This document shows, piece after piece, positions 9,028 through 17,319 of a stretch of DNA of 64,000 bases. The DNA is from Acidipropionibacterium thoenii DSM 20276 (GTDB lineage: Bacteria; Actinomycetota; Actinomycetes; Propionibacteriales; Propionibacteriaceae). Under the pieces are notes generated by a model. It ran no database searches and was not told the DNA's origin. It saw only the letters and a list, made by a program, of their open reading frames with translations. A program made the position numbers and the translations under genes. The stretch's first letter is position 1. The number at the start of each line of letters is the position of its first letter. The stretch covers positions 62,001 through 126,000 of the forward strand of contig NZ_KE384018.1 in the NCBI RefSeq assembly GCF_000423445.1, given 5' to 3'.

Positions 9028-9525
9028 ATGCCCTTCCAGATTCCCGATGACCTCAACGATGCCCTGTTCCCGCTGGCCTGGATGATCGGCCACTGGGAGG
9101 GCGAGGGCCACGGCGTCACCCCCGCCGACGGCGAGTTCGAGTTCGGCTGCCAGATCGACTTCGCCGACAACGGCGGGGACTACCTGCACTACCTGTGCCA
9201 GACCTTCACCAAGAATGACGACGGCACACCGAAGGCACCACTGCGGATGGAGGCCGGGTTCTGGCGTCCGGCCGCCGACAAGACGATCGACGTCGTGATG
9301 GCCGCTCCCGAGGGCTGGGCTGAGGTCTGGACCGGGAAGATCGATGGAGCCAGGATCGAGCTGGTGACAGACGCCGTGATGACCACCAGCAACGCCACGG
9401 TGGGCTACACCGGAGGTCAACGGCTCTACGGCCAGGTCGACGGAGACCTGCTGTGGACCTTCGACCGCGCCACCACCGAGCAACCGCTCCAGCCCTACAT
9501 GTGGGCCCGGCTGGCGAGGTCCTGA
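9028..9525 (+). CDS. Nitrobindin-like (THAP4/FABP-type) beta-barrel protein lacking the heme histidine
   Basis: 165-aa protein of the nitrobindin/THAP4-like family: ten-stranded barrel proteins that bind ferric heme and scavenge NO or isomerise peroxynitrite. The N-terminal signature PLAWMIGHWEGEGHG is clear, and the C-terminal LQPYMWARLARS matches the family terminal helix. At the place of the proximal heme histidine (family pattern PHLWARL) there is Tyr157, so heme binding is doubtful. The start ATG at 9028 has AGGAGG nearby. The stop overlaps the next start (TGATG), coupling it to ygfZ. Confidence 0.85.
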   Translation: MPFQIPDDLNDALFPLAWMIGHWEGEGHGVTPADGEFEFGCQIDFADNGGDYLHYLCQTFTKNDDGTPKAPLRMEAGFWRPAADKTIDVVMAAPEGWAEVWTGKIDGARIELVTDAVMTTSNATVGYTGGQRLYGQVDGDLLWTFDRATTEQPLQPYMWARLARS

Positions 9526-10478
9526 TGTCGGCTGTGCTGATGGCCGAGGGCCCCGACGCCGGTCTGGTCTCCCATCTGGTCAACCCGAACCTGGAGCAGC
9601 GGCAGATGGAGTCCGGCTCGGGCTGGCTGCTGCTGGGCAACCGCGAGGTGCTGGCGGTGAGCGGACCCGACCGGCTGGGCTGGCTGCACTCGATCACCAG
9701 CCAGTTCATCGAGGGACTGGCGCCAGGACGCACCGTGACGAGCCTGGTGCTGTCGCCGACGGGTCACATCGAGCATGTCCTGCACGGCGTCGATGACGGC
9801 CGCACCTTCTGGGCATGGACCGAACCGGGCAGGGGGCAGCAGCTGGTCGACTGGCTGGACTCGATGAGGTTCATGATGCGCGTCGAGGTCGCGCTGCGTC
9901 CGGACCGCACGGTGCTGTGGACGGGTCGCGAGGTAACCGTGCCCGACGACTCCGTCGCCCTGGACTCCGAGGTGGCCGGCGGCCACGAGCTGCTGGTCGG
10001 AACCGATGACGCCGATGGGATCGCCGAAGGTCTGGGCGCCGGGCAGGTCGGGGTGCGAGCCTGGGAGGCGCTGCGGATCGCCGCCGGGATTCCCCGGATC
10101 GGTCTGGACACCGACGAACGCACCATCCCCAACGAGATCGGTCTGTATGGCACCCATCTGGAGAAGGGCTGCTACCGGGGCCAGGAGACGGTGGCCCGGG
10201 TCCACACGCTGGGCCGTCCGCCCCGGCGTCTCACCCTGCTGTCGTTGGACGGCTCGACCGGCGAGCTCCCCGATCCCGGCGCCGAGGTGACCCTGGAGGG
10301 CCGGCGGGTCGGAGTACTGGGCTCAGTGGCGATGCATCACGAGGACGGTCCCATCGGGCTGGCCCTGCTGCGCCGGGCGACGCCGGTGGACGCCATCCTG
10401 GCAGTGGCCTCCACCACCGCCAGCCAGGAGTTGCTGGTGGACCCTGAGGTCGGCCTCCATGTCAGGCCGATACTCTGA
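9525..10478 (+). CDS. ygfZ: YgfZ/GcvT-domain folate-binding protein
   Basis: 317-aa member of the YgfZ family, a folate-dependent protein involved in Fe-S cluster assembly and tRNA thiomethylation. The signature KGCYRGQETVARVH is intact, with its conserved Cys216. The N-terminal GcvT-like part has SGPDRLGWLHSITSQF. The start ATG at 9525 overlaps the stop of the preceding gene; a longer in-frame reading from 9453 lies inside that gene and is not preferred. Coupling with a nitrobindin-like gene suggests a shared oxidative/nitrosative stress theme (inference). Confidence 0.9.
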   Translation: MSAVLMAEGPDAGLVSHLVNPNLEQRQMESGSGWLLLGNREVLAVSGPDRLGWLHSITSQFIEGLAPGRTVTSLVLSPTGHIEHVLHGVDDGRTFWAWTEPGRGQQLVDWLDSMRFMMRVEVALRPDRTVLWTGREVTVPDDSVALDSEVAGGHELLVGTDDADGIAEGLGAGQVGVRAWEALRIAAGIPRIGLDTDERTIPNEIGLYGTHLEKGCYRGQETVARVHTLGRPPRRLTLLSLDGSTGELPDPGAEVTLEGRRVGVLGSVAMHHEDGPIGLALLRRATPVDAILAVASTTASQELLVDPEVGLHVRPIL

Positions 10479-10522
10479 GGGAACCTCTCCGGGTTCCGGG
10501 GAAGACGATGAGGAGAACACTC

Positions 10523-11920
10523 GTGTCGCAGAAGGTCGACTTCAACAAGACCCAGAAGCTGTTCACCGCTGTCATTGATGTCGCGGTGTTCGTGGGATGC
10601 CTGTTTCTGTCATTCTATCTGCGGTTCTTCACCTCGGTGGGATTCATTCCCTCACGAAACCTCAACGACGCCAAGGCCGCGATGTTGGTCTCTGCCATCG
10701 GGTTTCTTGTGATCAATGTGTTGTCGGGGGTTTATGTCCTCTACAATAAGACGGTTCTGGACGTCTGGATCATCACGGTGGTCGATCAGGTGCTCATCAC
10801 CGTCCTCATCATGGCGCTCACCTTCGCCGGCCGGTGGTTCGCCTTTCCCCGTTCGGTGCTGCTCATCAATCTTGGTGTCAGCATCGTGGTTCTGGTGCTG
10901 TGGCGATCTCTGGTCTTCCTAGGCTATCAGCGGATTCGCGGTGTGAAGCGGGTGATGGTGCTGGGTCCTCCCGGGCAGATCTCCGGTGCGGTGCTGAACT
11001 ACATGTCCAACCGCAGCCGGCGTCATCGTCTCACCCAGGTCGTCGATGGCCACTATTTGGAGCAGATCAGGGAGCATCTCGACGAGTTCGACACCGCGCA
11101 CGTCTCTGATCTCATTCCCAATCCTGAGCGAAATGCCATCTACGATCTTCTTCTCAGTGAGGAGAAGGAGATCTTCCTGACGACGAGTTTCGAGCACTTG
11201 TTGCTGGTGAATCCGACCATCATGAGTATTGAGGACGAGTCGATCATCGCGGCCAGCCCGTTCAAGATTCCCTCGGAGCTGGACCTCATCAAGAGGTGTT
11301 TCGATTTCCTGACGGCTCTGGTCGGGCTCATCCTCGCCTCCCCGGTGATGCTGGTCACCGCGGTGCTGGTGAAGCTGACCTCGCCGGGCCCGGTGTTCTA
11401 CCGGCAGACCCGGATCACCAAGGGAGGGCGGGAGTTCAAGATCCTCAAGTTCCGCTCGATGGGGGTCACCGCCGAGAAGACCTCGGGCCCGATGCTCGCC
11501 ACCTCGAACGACCCCCGGGTGACGCCGGTCGGCAAGTACCTGCGAAGCCTGCGGATCGACGAGCTGCCGCAGCTGTTCAATGTGCTGATCGGGGACATGT
11601 CGATGGTGGGCCCGCGGCCCGAGAGGCCGTTCTTCGTCGACCAGTTCCAGGCCGCCAATGCTCACTACCGGCTGCGCCACAATGTCCGCGCCGGGCTGAG
11701 CGGATACGCCCAAGTCTACGGAAAGTACGCCTCGGACTTCGCCAGCAAGCTCAACTTCGACCTGATCTACATCAAGGAGTACACCCTCGTCCTCGACGTC
11801 AAGATCATGATTCAGACCATCAAGATCCTGTTCGACAAGGTCTCCTCCCGCGGCGTCGATGAGACCGAGGAGCGCGACACCACCGTCCGGCTGCCCGAGG
11901 GCGTCCTCGAGCTCCACTGA
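10523..11920 (+). CDS. Undecaprenyl-phosphate sugar phosphotransferase (WcaJ/WbaP-type)
   Basis: 465-aa polyprenyl glycosylphosphotransferase that would transfer a sugar-1-phosphate to undecaprenyl phosphate as the first step of exopolysaccharide synthesis. Four or so N-terminal membrane helices (about 15-130), a degenerate nucleotide-binding-like middle region, a fifth helix at about 260-285 (LTALVGLILASPVMLVTAVL) and the catalytic sugar-transferase domain follow, with FYRQTRITKGGREFKILKFRSM, LRIDELPQLFNVLIGDMSMVGPRPER split over two motifs, and RAGLSGYAQVYGK. The start is GTG 10523 with AGGAG 7 nt upstream; ATG 10508 is less well placed. The first 700 bases use more A/T-ending codons than their neighbours. 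No other polysaccharide genes are nearby. Confidence 0.9.
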   Translation: MSQKVDFNKTQKLFTAVIDVAVFVGCLFLSFYLRFFTSVGFIPSRNLNDAKAAMLVSAIGFLVINVLSGVYVLYNKTVLDVWIITVVDQVLITVLIMALTFAGRWFAFPRSVLLINLGVSIVVLVLWRSLVFLGYQRIRGVKRVMVLGPPGQISGAVLNYMSNRSRRHRLTQVVDGHYLEQIREHLDEFDTAHVSDLIPNPERNAIYDLLLSEEKEIFLTTSFEHLLLVNPTIMSIEDESIIAASPFKIPSELDLIKRCFDFLTALVGLILASPVMLVTAVLVKLTSPGPVFYRQTRITKGGREFKILKFRSMGVTAEKTSGPMLATSNDPRVTPVGKYLRSLRIDELPQLFNVLIGDMSMVGPRPERPFFVDQFQAANAHYRLRHNVRAGLSGYAQVYGKYASDFASKLNFDLIYIKEYTLVLDVKIMIQTIKILFDKVSSRGVDETEERDTTVRLPEGVLELH

Positions 11921-11930
11921 TCGGCGGCCC

Positions 11931-12476
11931 TCAGACGAACTCCACCTGGTCGGCCGGGATGGCGGTGCCGCGGGCATCCGGGTAGATGCTCCCCCATGTG
12001 GCGTACATATTGGTGTGGGCGATGGTGGCCCTCGCCGGCAGCTCGACCCCGTCGAACTCGATGTCCTCGGTGGTGTGCGCGTCGGAGACCAGCACTGTGT
12101 CATAGCCGCGCATCAGAGCGCTGTGCCAGGTGCTTCGAATGCACTGGTCGGTCTGCGCGCCCGCCATCACCAGCCGCCTCACGCCGAGTCTCTCCAGCAG
12201 CGCCGGGAGCTCCGGGTTCGAGAAGGAGTCTCCATAGGTCTTGTCGATGCGCGCATCATCGTCGGCAGGTACCAGGCGGTCGTCAAGAGCCCACTGGTCG
12301 CTGCCGAGCGGCATCCCCTCGTCATTGTGCTGAACCCAGATGACGGGCACGTTCCCGCGATGTGCGCGGTCGACCAGTCCGACGACTCGGGAGACGACGC
12401 CATCGGCGTCGTGGGCGTTGCGCAGTACATCCTTCTGCAGATCGATGACGAGGAGTGCGGTGCTGTGCTGTGTCAT
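11931..12476 (-). CDS. Isochorismatase-family cysteine hydrolase
   Basis: 181-aa cysteine hydrolase with the catalytic triad Asp12 (LLVIDLQKDV), Lys79 (IDKTYGDSF) and Cys112 (TDQCIRST), and a cis-peptide region just before the Cys. The family covers nicotinamidase, isochorismatase, N-carbamoylsarcosine amidase and ureidoacrylate hydrolase; the substrate is not determinable. A TAGCAT hexamer 6 nt before the ATG predicts a leaderless transcript. Confidence 0.88.
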   Translation of the reverse strand: MTQHSTALLVIDLQKDVLRNAHDADGVVSRVVGLVDRAHRGNVPVIWVQHNDEGMPLGSDQWALDDRLVPADDDARIDKTYGDSFSNPELPALLERLGVRRLVMAGAQTDQCIRSTWHSALMRGYDTVLVSDAHTTEDIEFDGVELPARATIAHTNMYATWGSIYPDARGTAIPADQVEFV

Positions 12477-12482
12477 GATTGC

Positions 12483-12488
12483 ATGCTA
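12483..12488 (-). promoter_or_regulatory. -10 element (TAGCAT) of the cysteine hydrolase gene
   Basis: TAGCAT on the minus strand, 6 nt before the ATG at 12476; leaderless layout. Confidence 0.45.
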
Positions 12489-12568
12489 TTCAGCAGCGGT
12501 GTCGCCGCGGCCACGATCACGGCGGCGGCTCGCGGGGAGGGGGGCCGCTCCCGCTGGCCGGACGGCAA

Positions 12569-12610
12569 CAGTCCCGGGATCGGGAGGAATGCTCTCGACA
12601 CCCGGGACTG
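12569..12610 (-). terminator. Hairpin downstream of the first L,D-transpeptidase gene
   Basis: Perfect 10-bp inverted repeat CAGTCCCGGG (12569-12578) / CCCGGGACTG (12601-12610) with a 22-nt loop, about 50 nt after the stop of the 12661-13731 gene. No T tract, as is common in GC-rich actinobacteria. Confidence 0.5.
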
Positions 12611-12660
12611 CTGGGATTGTTTCCAGGACCTCTGGTCCGATGGAGGTCGGTGGTGCTGGC

Positions 12661-13731
12661 TCAGCGGTAGACGACCACCTTGGTGCCCACTGGGGAGTGG
12701 TTCCACAGGTAGGTGATTCCGTTCCAGTCACGGATGTTGACACAACCGTGGGAGTGGCCGGCCCAGCCCCGGTTGTGGAAGTCGGAGGAGTAGTGCACCG
12801 CCTGGCCGCCACTGAAGAACATCGAGAAGGGCATCTTCGAGCCGTACAGCCCGGAGACGTGGTTGCGGTCCTTGTAGTAGACCTTGAAGGTGCCCTCGCG
12901 GGTGGGATTGAACTCGCTGCCGAATCGCGCGTCAAGAGTGATGAGAATCTTGCCGTTGCTCACCAGTCGGAGCTTGTGGCTGTTCTTGGAGATGCAGATC
13001 ACCAGTCCGCTCAGGCACCGGTTGTCGAGCCGCTGGGGATTGGCCACCGGCTTGGTACGCGACAGGTAGCTGGTCTGCACCCAGGCGGTGCGTCCCTTGT
13101 AGCTGACCGGGGTGAAGCCGCGCTGAGCGATGCCGACGGCCGCAACCCGGTCGCCGCGCTTCATATTTGCAAAGCCTCGTGAGGCCAGGCTCGGCTTGGG
13201 CCGGACCGGCACGGTGGTGGTGGCGTACACCAGGTACTTCTTGAACACCGGCTTCGGTGCCGGAGCAGGCTTCGGCTTGGTGGTCGACAGGTAGCGGGCG
13301 TCGATCCAGCCTGCCTTGCCCTTGAACTTGACTGCGGTCCAGCCGCTTCTGGTGGCGGTGCCATTGCCGGAGTCCCGGGTGCCGACGTACTGGCCGCGCT
13401 TGAGCAGTCCCAGGTTCTTCGAGGTCTTGCTGGCTGCGCCGCGGACGGTGACGTCGGTGGTGGCGTAGCGCAGGCTGGTCTTGAAGACCGGCTTGGCAGG
13501 CTGGGTCGGCTTGGTGGTGGTCGAGGTGGAGGGTGCCGGCGTCGGCGTCGGCGTCGGGGAGGTGGTCGAGGCGGAGGGTGCCGGCGTCGGTGTCGGGGAG
13601 GTGGTCGACACGGCGGGAGTCGGTGTCGGCGTGGGAGTCGGCCCCGCGGCCTGAGCAGTCAGCGGTCCGGTCATCGCCAGGGCAGCAGTGGTGATGATGG
13701 CTGCACACCACCGGAGTCGTTTCGAGCTCAT
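12661..13731 (-). CDS. Secreted L,D-transpeptidase with two SH3-like repeats
   Basis: 356-aa exported protein. A Sec signal peptide ends near TAQA-AG (residue 29). A 50-residue Thr/Pro/Ser low-complexity wall-spanning linker follows, then two bacterial SH3-like repeats (about 95-160 and 165-230, each ending in WIDARYLSTTKP-like or WVQTSYLSRTKP-like sequence), and a YkuD catalytic domain. The active site HSHGCVNIRDW contains Cys330. It would make 3-3 peptidoglycan cross-links or attach partners to the wall. It is a close tandem paralogue of the next gene. Confidence 0.9.
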   Translation of the reverse strand: MSSKRLRWCAAIITTAALAMTGPLTAQAAGPTPTPTPTPAVSTTSPTPTPAPSASTTSPTPTPTPAPSTSTTTKPTQPAKPVFKTSLRYATTDVTVRGAASKTSKNLGLLKRGQYVGTRDSGNGTATRSGWTAVKFKGKAGWIDARYLSTTKPKPAPAPKPVFKKYLVYATTTVPVRPKPSLASRGFANMKRGDRVAAVGIAQRGFTPVSYKGRTAWVQTSYLSRTKPVANPQRLDNRCLSGLVICISKNSHKLRLVSNGKILITLDARFGSEFNPTREGTFKVYYKDRNHVSGLYGSKMPFSMFFSGGQAVHYSSDFHNRGWAGHSHGCVNIRDWNGITYLWNHSPVGTKVVVYR

Positions 13732-13747
13732 CGCTCAGCCTTTCAGA

Positions 13748-13767
13748 GATCCTGGCTCTCCAGGATC
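13748..13767 (-). promoter_or_regulatory. 5' leader hairpin of the first L,D-transpeptidase gene
   Basis: Perfect 8-bp stem GATCCTGG/CCAGGATC with a 4-nt loop, 17 nt upstream of the ATG at 13731. It could hide the translation start region or act as the end of the upstream paralogue's transcript. Confidence 0.35.
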
Positions 13768-13936
13768 GGAGCGCCGCCAGCAGACGGTCCACACAGGAGG
13801 CGCCAGCACTGGACAAGGTAACCCACTGCAGGCTCAGGAACGAAACCGACCGCCATCCAGTCATCCGGCGCCTTGGGCAACCGCCGTTGCCAGCCCTGAG
13901 GCGGAATGCGGCGGTGTCCCCGGCACAGGGGACAGC

Positions 13937-15037
13937 TCAGCGGTAGACGACCACCGTGGTGCCGACCGGGGCGTGGTCCCACAGATACTGCAGGCCGCTC
14001 ATCGACCGGATGTTGACGCATCCGTGGGAGTTGCCGGCATAGCCGCGAGCGGCGAAGTCGGAGGAGTAGTGAATCGCCTCACCACCGCTGAAGAACATCG
14101 CGTAGGGCATCTTGGAGCCGTACATCTTGGAGACCCAGTCCTTGTCGCGCCACTCGATCTTGAAGGTCCCCTCACGAGTCGGGCCGGCCTCCGAACCGAA
14201 CCGGGCGTCAAGGCTGAGAACGATCTTCCCGTCCTGGACCAGACGCAGCTGTCGGTCCGCCTTGGAGATGCAGATCACCAGCCCGGTGGTGCACCGCTTG
14301 TCGAGGGTGACCCCGGCGGTCGAGGCCGTCTTGGGCTTCGGCTTGGTGGCGGTGAGGTACTTCGAGACCACCCAGCCGGTCTGGCCGCGGTACTTGACCA
14401 GGGTGAAGTTGCCGGCCACCGATCCCGCCGTGGTGACCTGCTCGCCGCTGGCCAGCACCCCCAGCACACCGCCGCCGAGCAGCGGAGTGGTGCGGACGTT
14501 GAGCTCGGTGGTGGCCCACATGGTGGTCACCGGGGCCTTGACGGCGGTCGGCAGCGGCTCCGGTTTGGTGGTCGACAGGAATCCGGTGGTCACCCAGTAC
14601 TTCTCCCCGTCGCGACTGACAGGGGTGTACCCGTTGACGTCGTCGCCGGTCACCTGCACCCTGTCACCGCGCTTCAGCTCGCTGCTGGCCTGGGCATCGG
14701 CGCTGGCGGCCGACCGGAGGTCCAGGGCCACGGTGGCATAGGCCCGGTACGCGTCGAAGGGCTCCGGGGTCGGGGTGGGGGTCGGCGTCGGGGTGCTGGA
14801 CTGGCTGGGTGACGCCGTGGCGGTCGAGTCCGCAGGGGTGGAGGGGTCCGAGGCTGCCTGGCTGGGTGCCGCAGAAGAGGTCGAGGGGGCCGCCGCCGAG
14901 CTCGAGGGGACCGGCACCGGCGTCCCGGAGCCGGCCGGATGAGCGGGTGCACAACCGGCCACCAGGACTCCCAGGGTTGCCATTGCCGCAGTGAGGACCA
15001 TCCTCACGGCAGCCGTGTGCAAACTTGCTCTCTTCAT
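13937..15037 (-). CDS. L,D-transpeptidase lipoprotein with SH3-like repeats
   Basis: 366-aa lipoprotein paralogue of the preceding protein. The signal peptide ends in the lipobox LVAGC (Cys29). A Ser/Thr/Pro linker (30-100), two SH3-like repeats (about 100-165 and 170-235, ending in TTGFLSTTKP and VVSKYLTATKP) and a YkuD domain with active site NSHGCVNIRSM (Cys340) follow. The domain order matches its neighbour, but this copy is membrane-anchored. Three in-frame ATGs (15052, 15046, 15037) compete; the last is chosen for its GAGG spacing and the typical MKR start. Confidence 0.88.
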   Translation of the reverse strand: MKRASLHTAAVRMVLTAAMATLGVLVAGCAPAHPAGSGTPVPVPSSSAAAPSTSSAAPSQAASDPSTPADSTATASPSQSSTPTPTPTPTPEPFDAYRAYATVALDLRSAASADAQASSELKRGDRVQVTGDDVNGYTPVSRDGEKYWVTTGFLSTTKPEPLPTAVKAPVTTMWATTELNVRTTPLLGGGVLGVLASGEQVTTAGSVAGNFTLVKYRGQTGWVVSKYLTATKPKPKTASTAGVTLDKRCTTGLVICISKADRQLRLVQDGKIVLSLDARFGSEAGPTREGTFKIEWRDKDWVSKMYGSKMPYAMFFSGGEAIHYSSDFAARGYAGNSHGCVNIRSMSGLQYLWDHAPVGTTVVVYR

Positions 15038-15245
15038 CGACCTCATCCTCATCAGGTGGCCTCCCCCAGGCGTACAGAAGGCGGCGGGCATCCGCCCAGC
15101 GAACCTCGGGCCACGCTAACCGATGGATCAGCCAACTCCCAACAGCAACTGCCGACCGTTGTCGAATTGATACCGAGGGCCGCCAGCGGATCAGCTCCAC
15201 CCGAGGGGGCGGACGCCGCAACCGACGGCTGCGGCGTCGGACGGA

Positions 15246-17108
15246 TCAGGAGTGCTTGGCACGCAGCCGGGCCTTGGCGCGGTCGTGGGCGTTCAGCGAG
15301 GTCTTGCGGATCCGCACCACATCGGGGGTCACCTCGAGGCACTCGTCGGCGCGGCAGAACTCCAGCTGCTGCTCCATCGACATCTTGGTGGCCGGGATGA
15401 GCCGCTCCAGCTCGTCACCGGTGGAGGAGCGCACATTGGTGAGGTGCTTCTCCTTGGTGGGGTTGACGTCCATGTCGTCGGGGCGGGAGTTCTCCCCGAC
15501 CACCATGCCCTCGTAGACCTCGTCGCCGGGGGAGACGAACATCGTGCCGCGCTCCTGGAGATTGAACAGTGCGAAGGAGGTGACGACCCCCTCGCGGTCG
15601 GCCACCATCGAACCCGACAGCCGGGTGCGCAGCTCACCGACCCAGGGCTGGTAGTTCTCGAAGACCTGGTTCATGATGCCCTGGCCGCGGGTCTGGGTGA
15701 GGAACTCGGTGCGGAAGCCGATCAGGCCGCGGGCCGGCACCACGAACTCCATCCGGACCCATCCGGAACCGTGGTTGACCATGTGCATCATCTGGCCCTT
15801 GCGCAGCCCCATCATCTGGGTGACGGTGCCCATGAACTCCTCGGGGGCGTCGACGGTGACCCGCTCGAAGGGCTCGTTGAGCTTGCCGTCGATCTCCCGG
15901 GTGACGACCTGGGGCTTGCCGATGGTGAGCTCGAATCCCTCACGGCGCATCATCTCGACCAGCACGGCCAGCTGCAGCTCGCCACGGCCCTGGACCTCCC
16001 ACATGTCGGGACGTCCGGCCTCCTTGACCTGGATCGAGACGTTGCCGATCAGCTCCTGGTCCAGTCGGGCCTTCAGCAGCCGGGCGGTGAGCTTGGTGCC
16101 CGAACGGCCCGACAGCGGGGAGGTGTTGATACCGATGGTCATCGACATCGACGGCTCGTCGACGTGGATCAGCGGCAGCGGCTTGGGATTCTCGGGGTCG
16201 GTGATCGTCTCGCCGATGGTGATGTCGGGGATACCGGCCACCGCGACGATGTCGCCGGGGCCGGCGCTCTGGGTGGGGACCCGCTCGAGGGCCTCGGTGA
16301 TGAGGACCTCGGTGAGCTTGACGTTCTCGATCGAGCCGTCCCGCCGACACAGGGCGACCGGTTCGCCCTTGTGGAGCTCACCGGAGACGATCCGGCACAG
16401 CGCCAGACGGCCCAGGTAGGGGGAGGCGTCGAGGTTGGTGACGTGGGCCTGCAGGACCCCGCCCTCCTCGTAGTGGGGGGCCGGGATGTTCTCCAGGATG
16501 CAGTCGAACAGCGGCTGCAGATCCGGGGAGTCGGGCATCTCGCCGTCGGCGGGCTGGGTCATCGAGGCCCGGCCGGCCTTGGCGGAGGCGTAGACCACCG
16601 GCACCTCCAGCAGCGAGGCGTCATCGTCGTCGGACAGATCCATGAAGAGTTCGTAGGTCTCCTCGACGACCTCGGAGATCCGGGCGTCGGGGCGGTCGAC
16701 CTTGTTGATCACCAGCACGATCGGCAGTTTCTTGGCGAGCGCCTTGCGCAGCACGAAACGGGTCTGGGGCAGTGGCCCCTCGGAGGCGTCGACCAACAGG
16801 ATGACGCCGTCGACCATCTCCAGGCCACGCTCCACCTCGCCGCCGAAGTCGGCGTGACCGGGGGTGTCGATGATGTTGAGGGTGATCACCTCGCCGTCGC
16901 TCATGGTGTGCTTGACGGCGGTGTTCTTGGCGAGAATGGTGATCCCCTTCTCGCGCTCCAGATCCATCGAGTCCATCACACGCTTCGCGACGTCGGCGCC
17001 CTCCCGGAAGGCTCCGGACTGCCACAGCATCGCGTCCACGAGGGTGGTCTTCCCGTGGTCGACGTGGGCCACGATGGCGATATTGCGCAGGTCTTTGCGA
17101 ACGGGCAT
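15246..17108 (-). CDS. typA: Ribosome-associated GTPase TypA/BipA
   Basis: 620-aa translational GTPase related to EF-G, which binds 70S ribosomes and aids assembly under stress. G-domain motifs: AHVDHGKTTL (G1), DTPGHADFGGEVERG (G3) and NKVDRPDAR (G4). The TypA-specific C-terminal part is present with EFLTQTRGQGIMN and GEDSRPDDMDVN-type sequence (here GENSRPDDMDVNP). The start is ATG 17108 (MPVRKDLRNIAIVAHVD) with GGAG 8 nt upstream; the open frame runs further back but is not family-like there. Confidence 0.96.
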   Translation of the reverse strand: MPVRKDLRNIAIVAHVDHGKTTLVDAMLWQSGAFREGADVAKRVMDSMDLEREKGITILAKNTAVKHTMSDGEVITLNIIDTPGHADFGGEVERGLEMVDGVILLVDASEGPLPQTRFVLRKALAKKLPIVLVINKVDRPDARISEVVEETYELFMDLSDDDDASLLEVPVVYASAKAGRASMTQPADGEMPDSPDLQPLFDCILENIPAPHYEEGGVLQAHVTNLDASPYLGRLALCRIVSGELHKGEPVALCRRDGSIENVKLTEVLITEALERVPTQSAGPGDIVAVAGIPDITIGETITDPENPKPLPLIHVDEPSMSMTIGINTSPLSGRSGTKLTARLLKARLDQELIGNVSIQVKEAGRPDMWEVQGRGELQLAVLVEMMRREGFELTIGKPQVVTREIDGKLNEPFERVTVDAPEEFMGTVTQMMGLRKGQMMHMVNHGSGWVRMEFVVPARGLIGFRTEFLTQTRGQGIMNQVFENYQPWVGELRTRLSGSMVADREGVVTSFALFNLQERGTMFVSPGDEVYEGMVVGENSRPDDMDVNPTKEKHLTNVRSSTGDELERLIPATKMSMEQQLEFCRADECLEVTPDVVRIRKTSLNAHDRAKARLRAKHS

Positions 17109-17319
17109 GCAGGTAACTCCGGATCGGTCTGGGGGGAGAAGAATGTGGTGGATGCCGAAGGGCATCCTGACCGATTGTAGTCGCTGTGGCGTGGTGTCAG
17201 AAACCGTCGGCTGCCGCATGCGGTGGGGCGGGGGTATCCTCGTGCTCCGTCATGTCCCCTGACGTCTCCCCAGAACCCGGATCCATTGCCGGTGCTGTCC
17301 CCGGGCAGGAGGGCTCGGA

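Noticed and set aside
13500-13660. Tandem DNA repeat of short GTCGGCGT-type units
   Set aside because: It encodes the Thr/Pro/Ser linker of the L,D-transpeptidase; low-complexity coding sequence, not a CRISPR or minisatellite.
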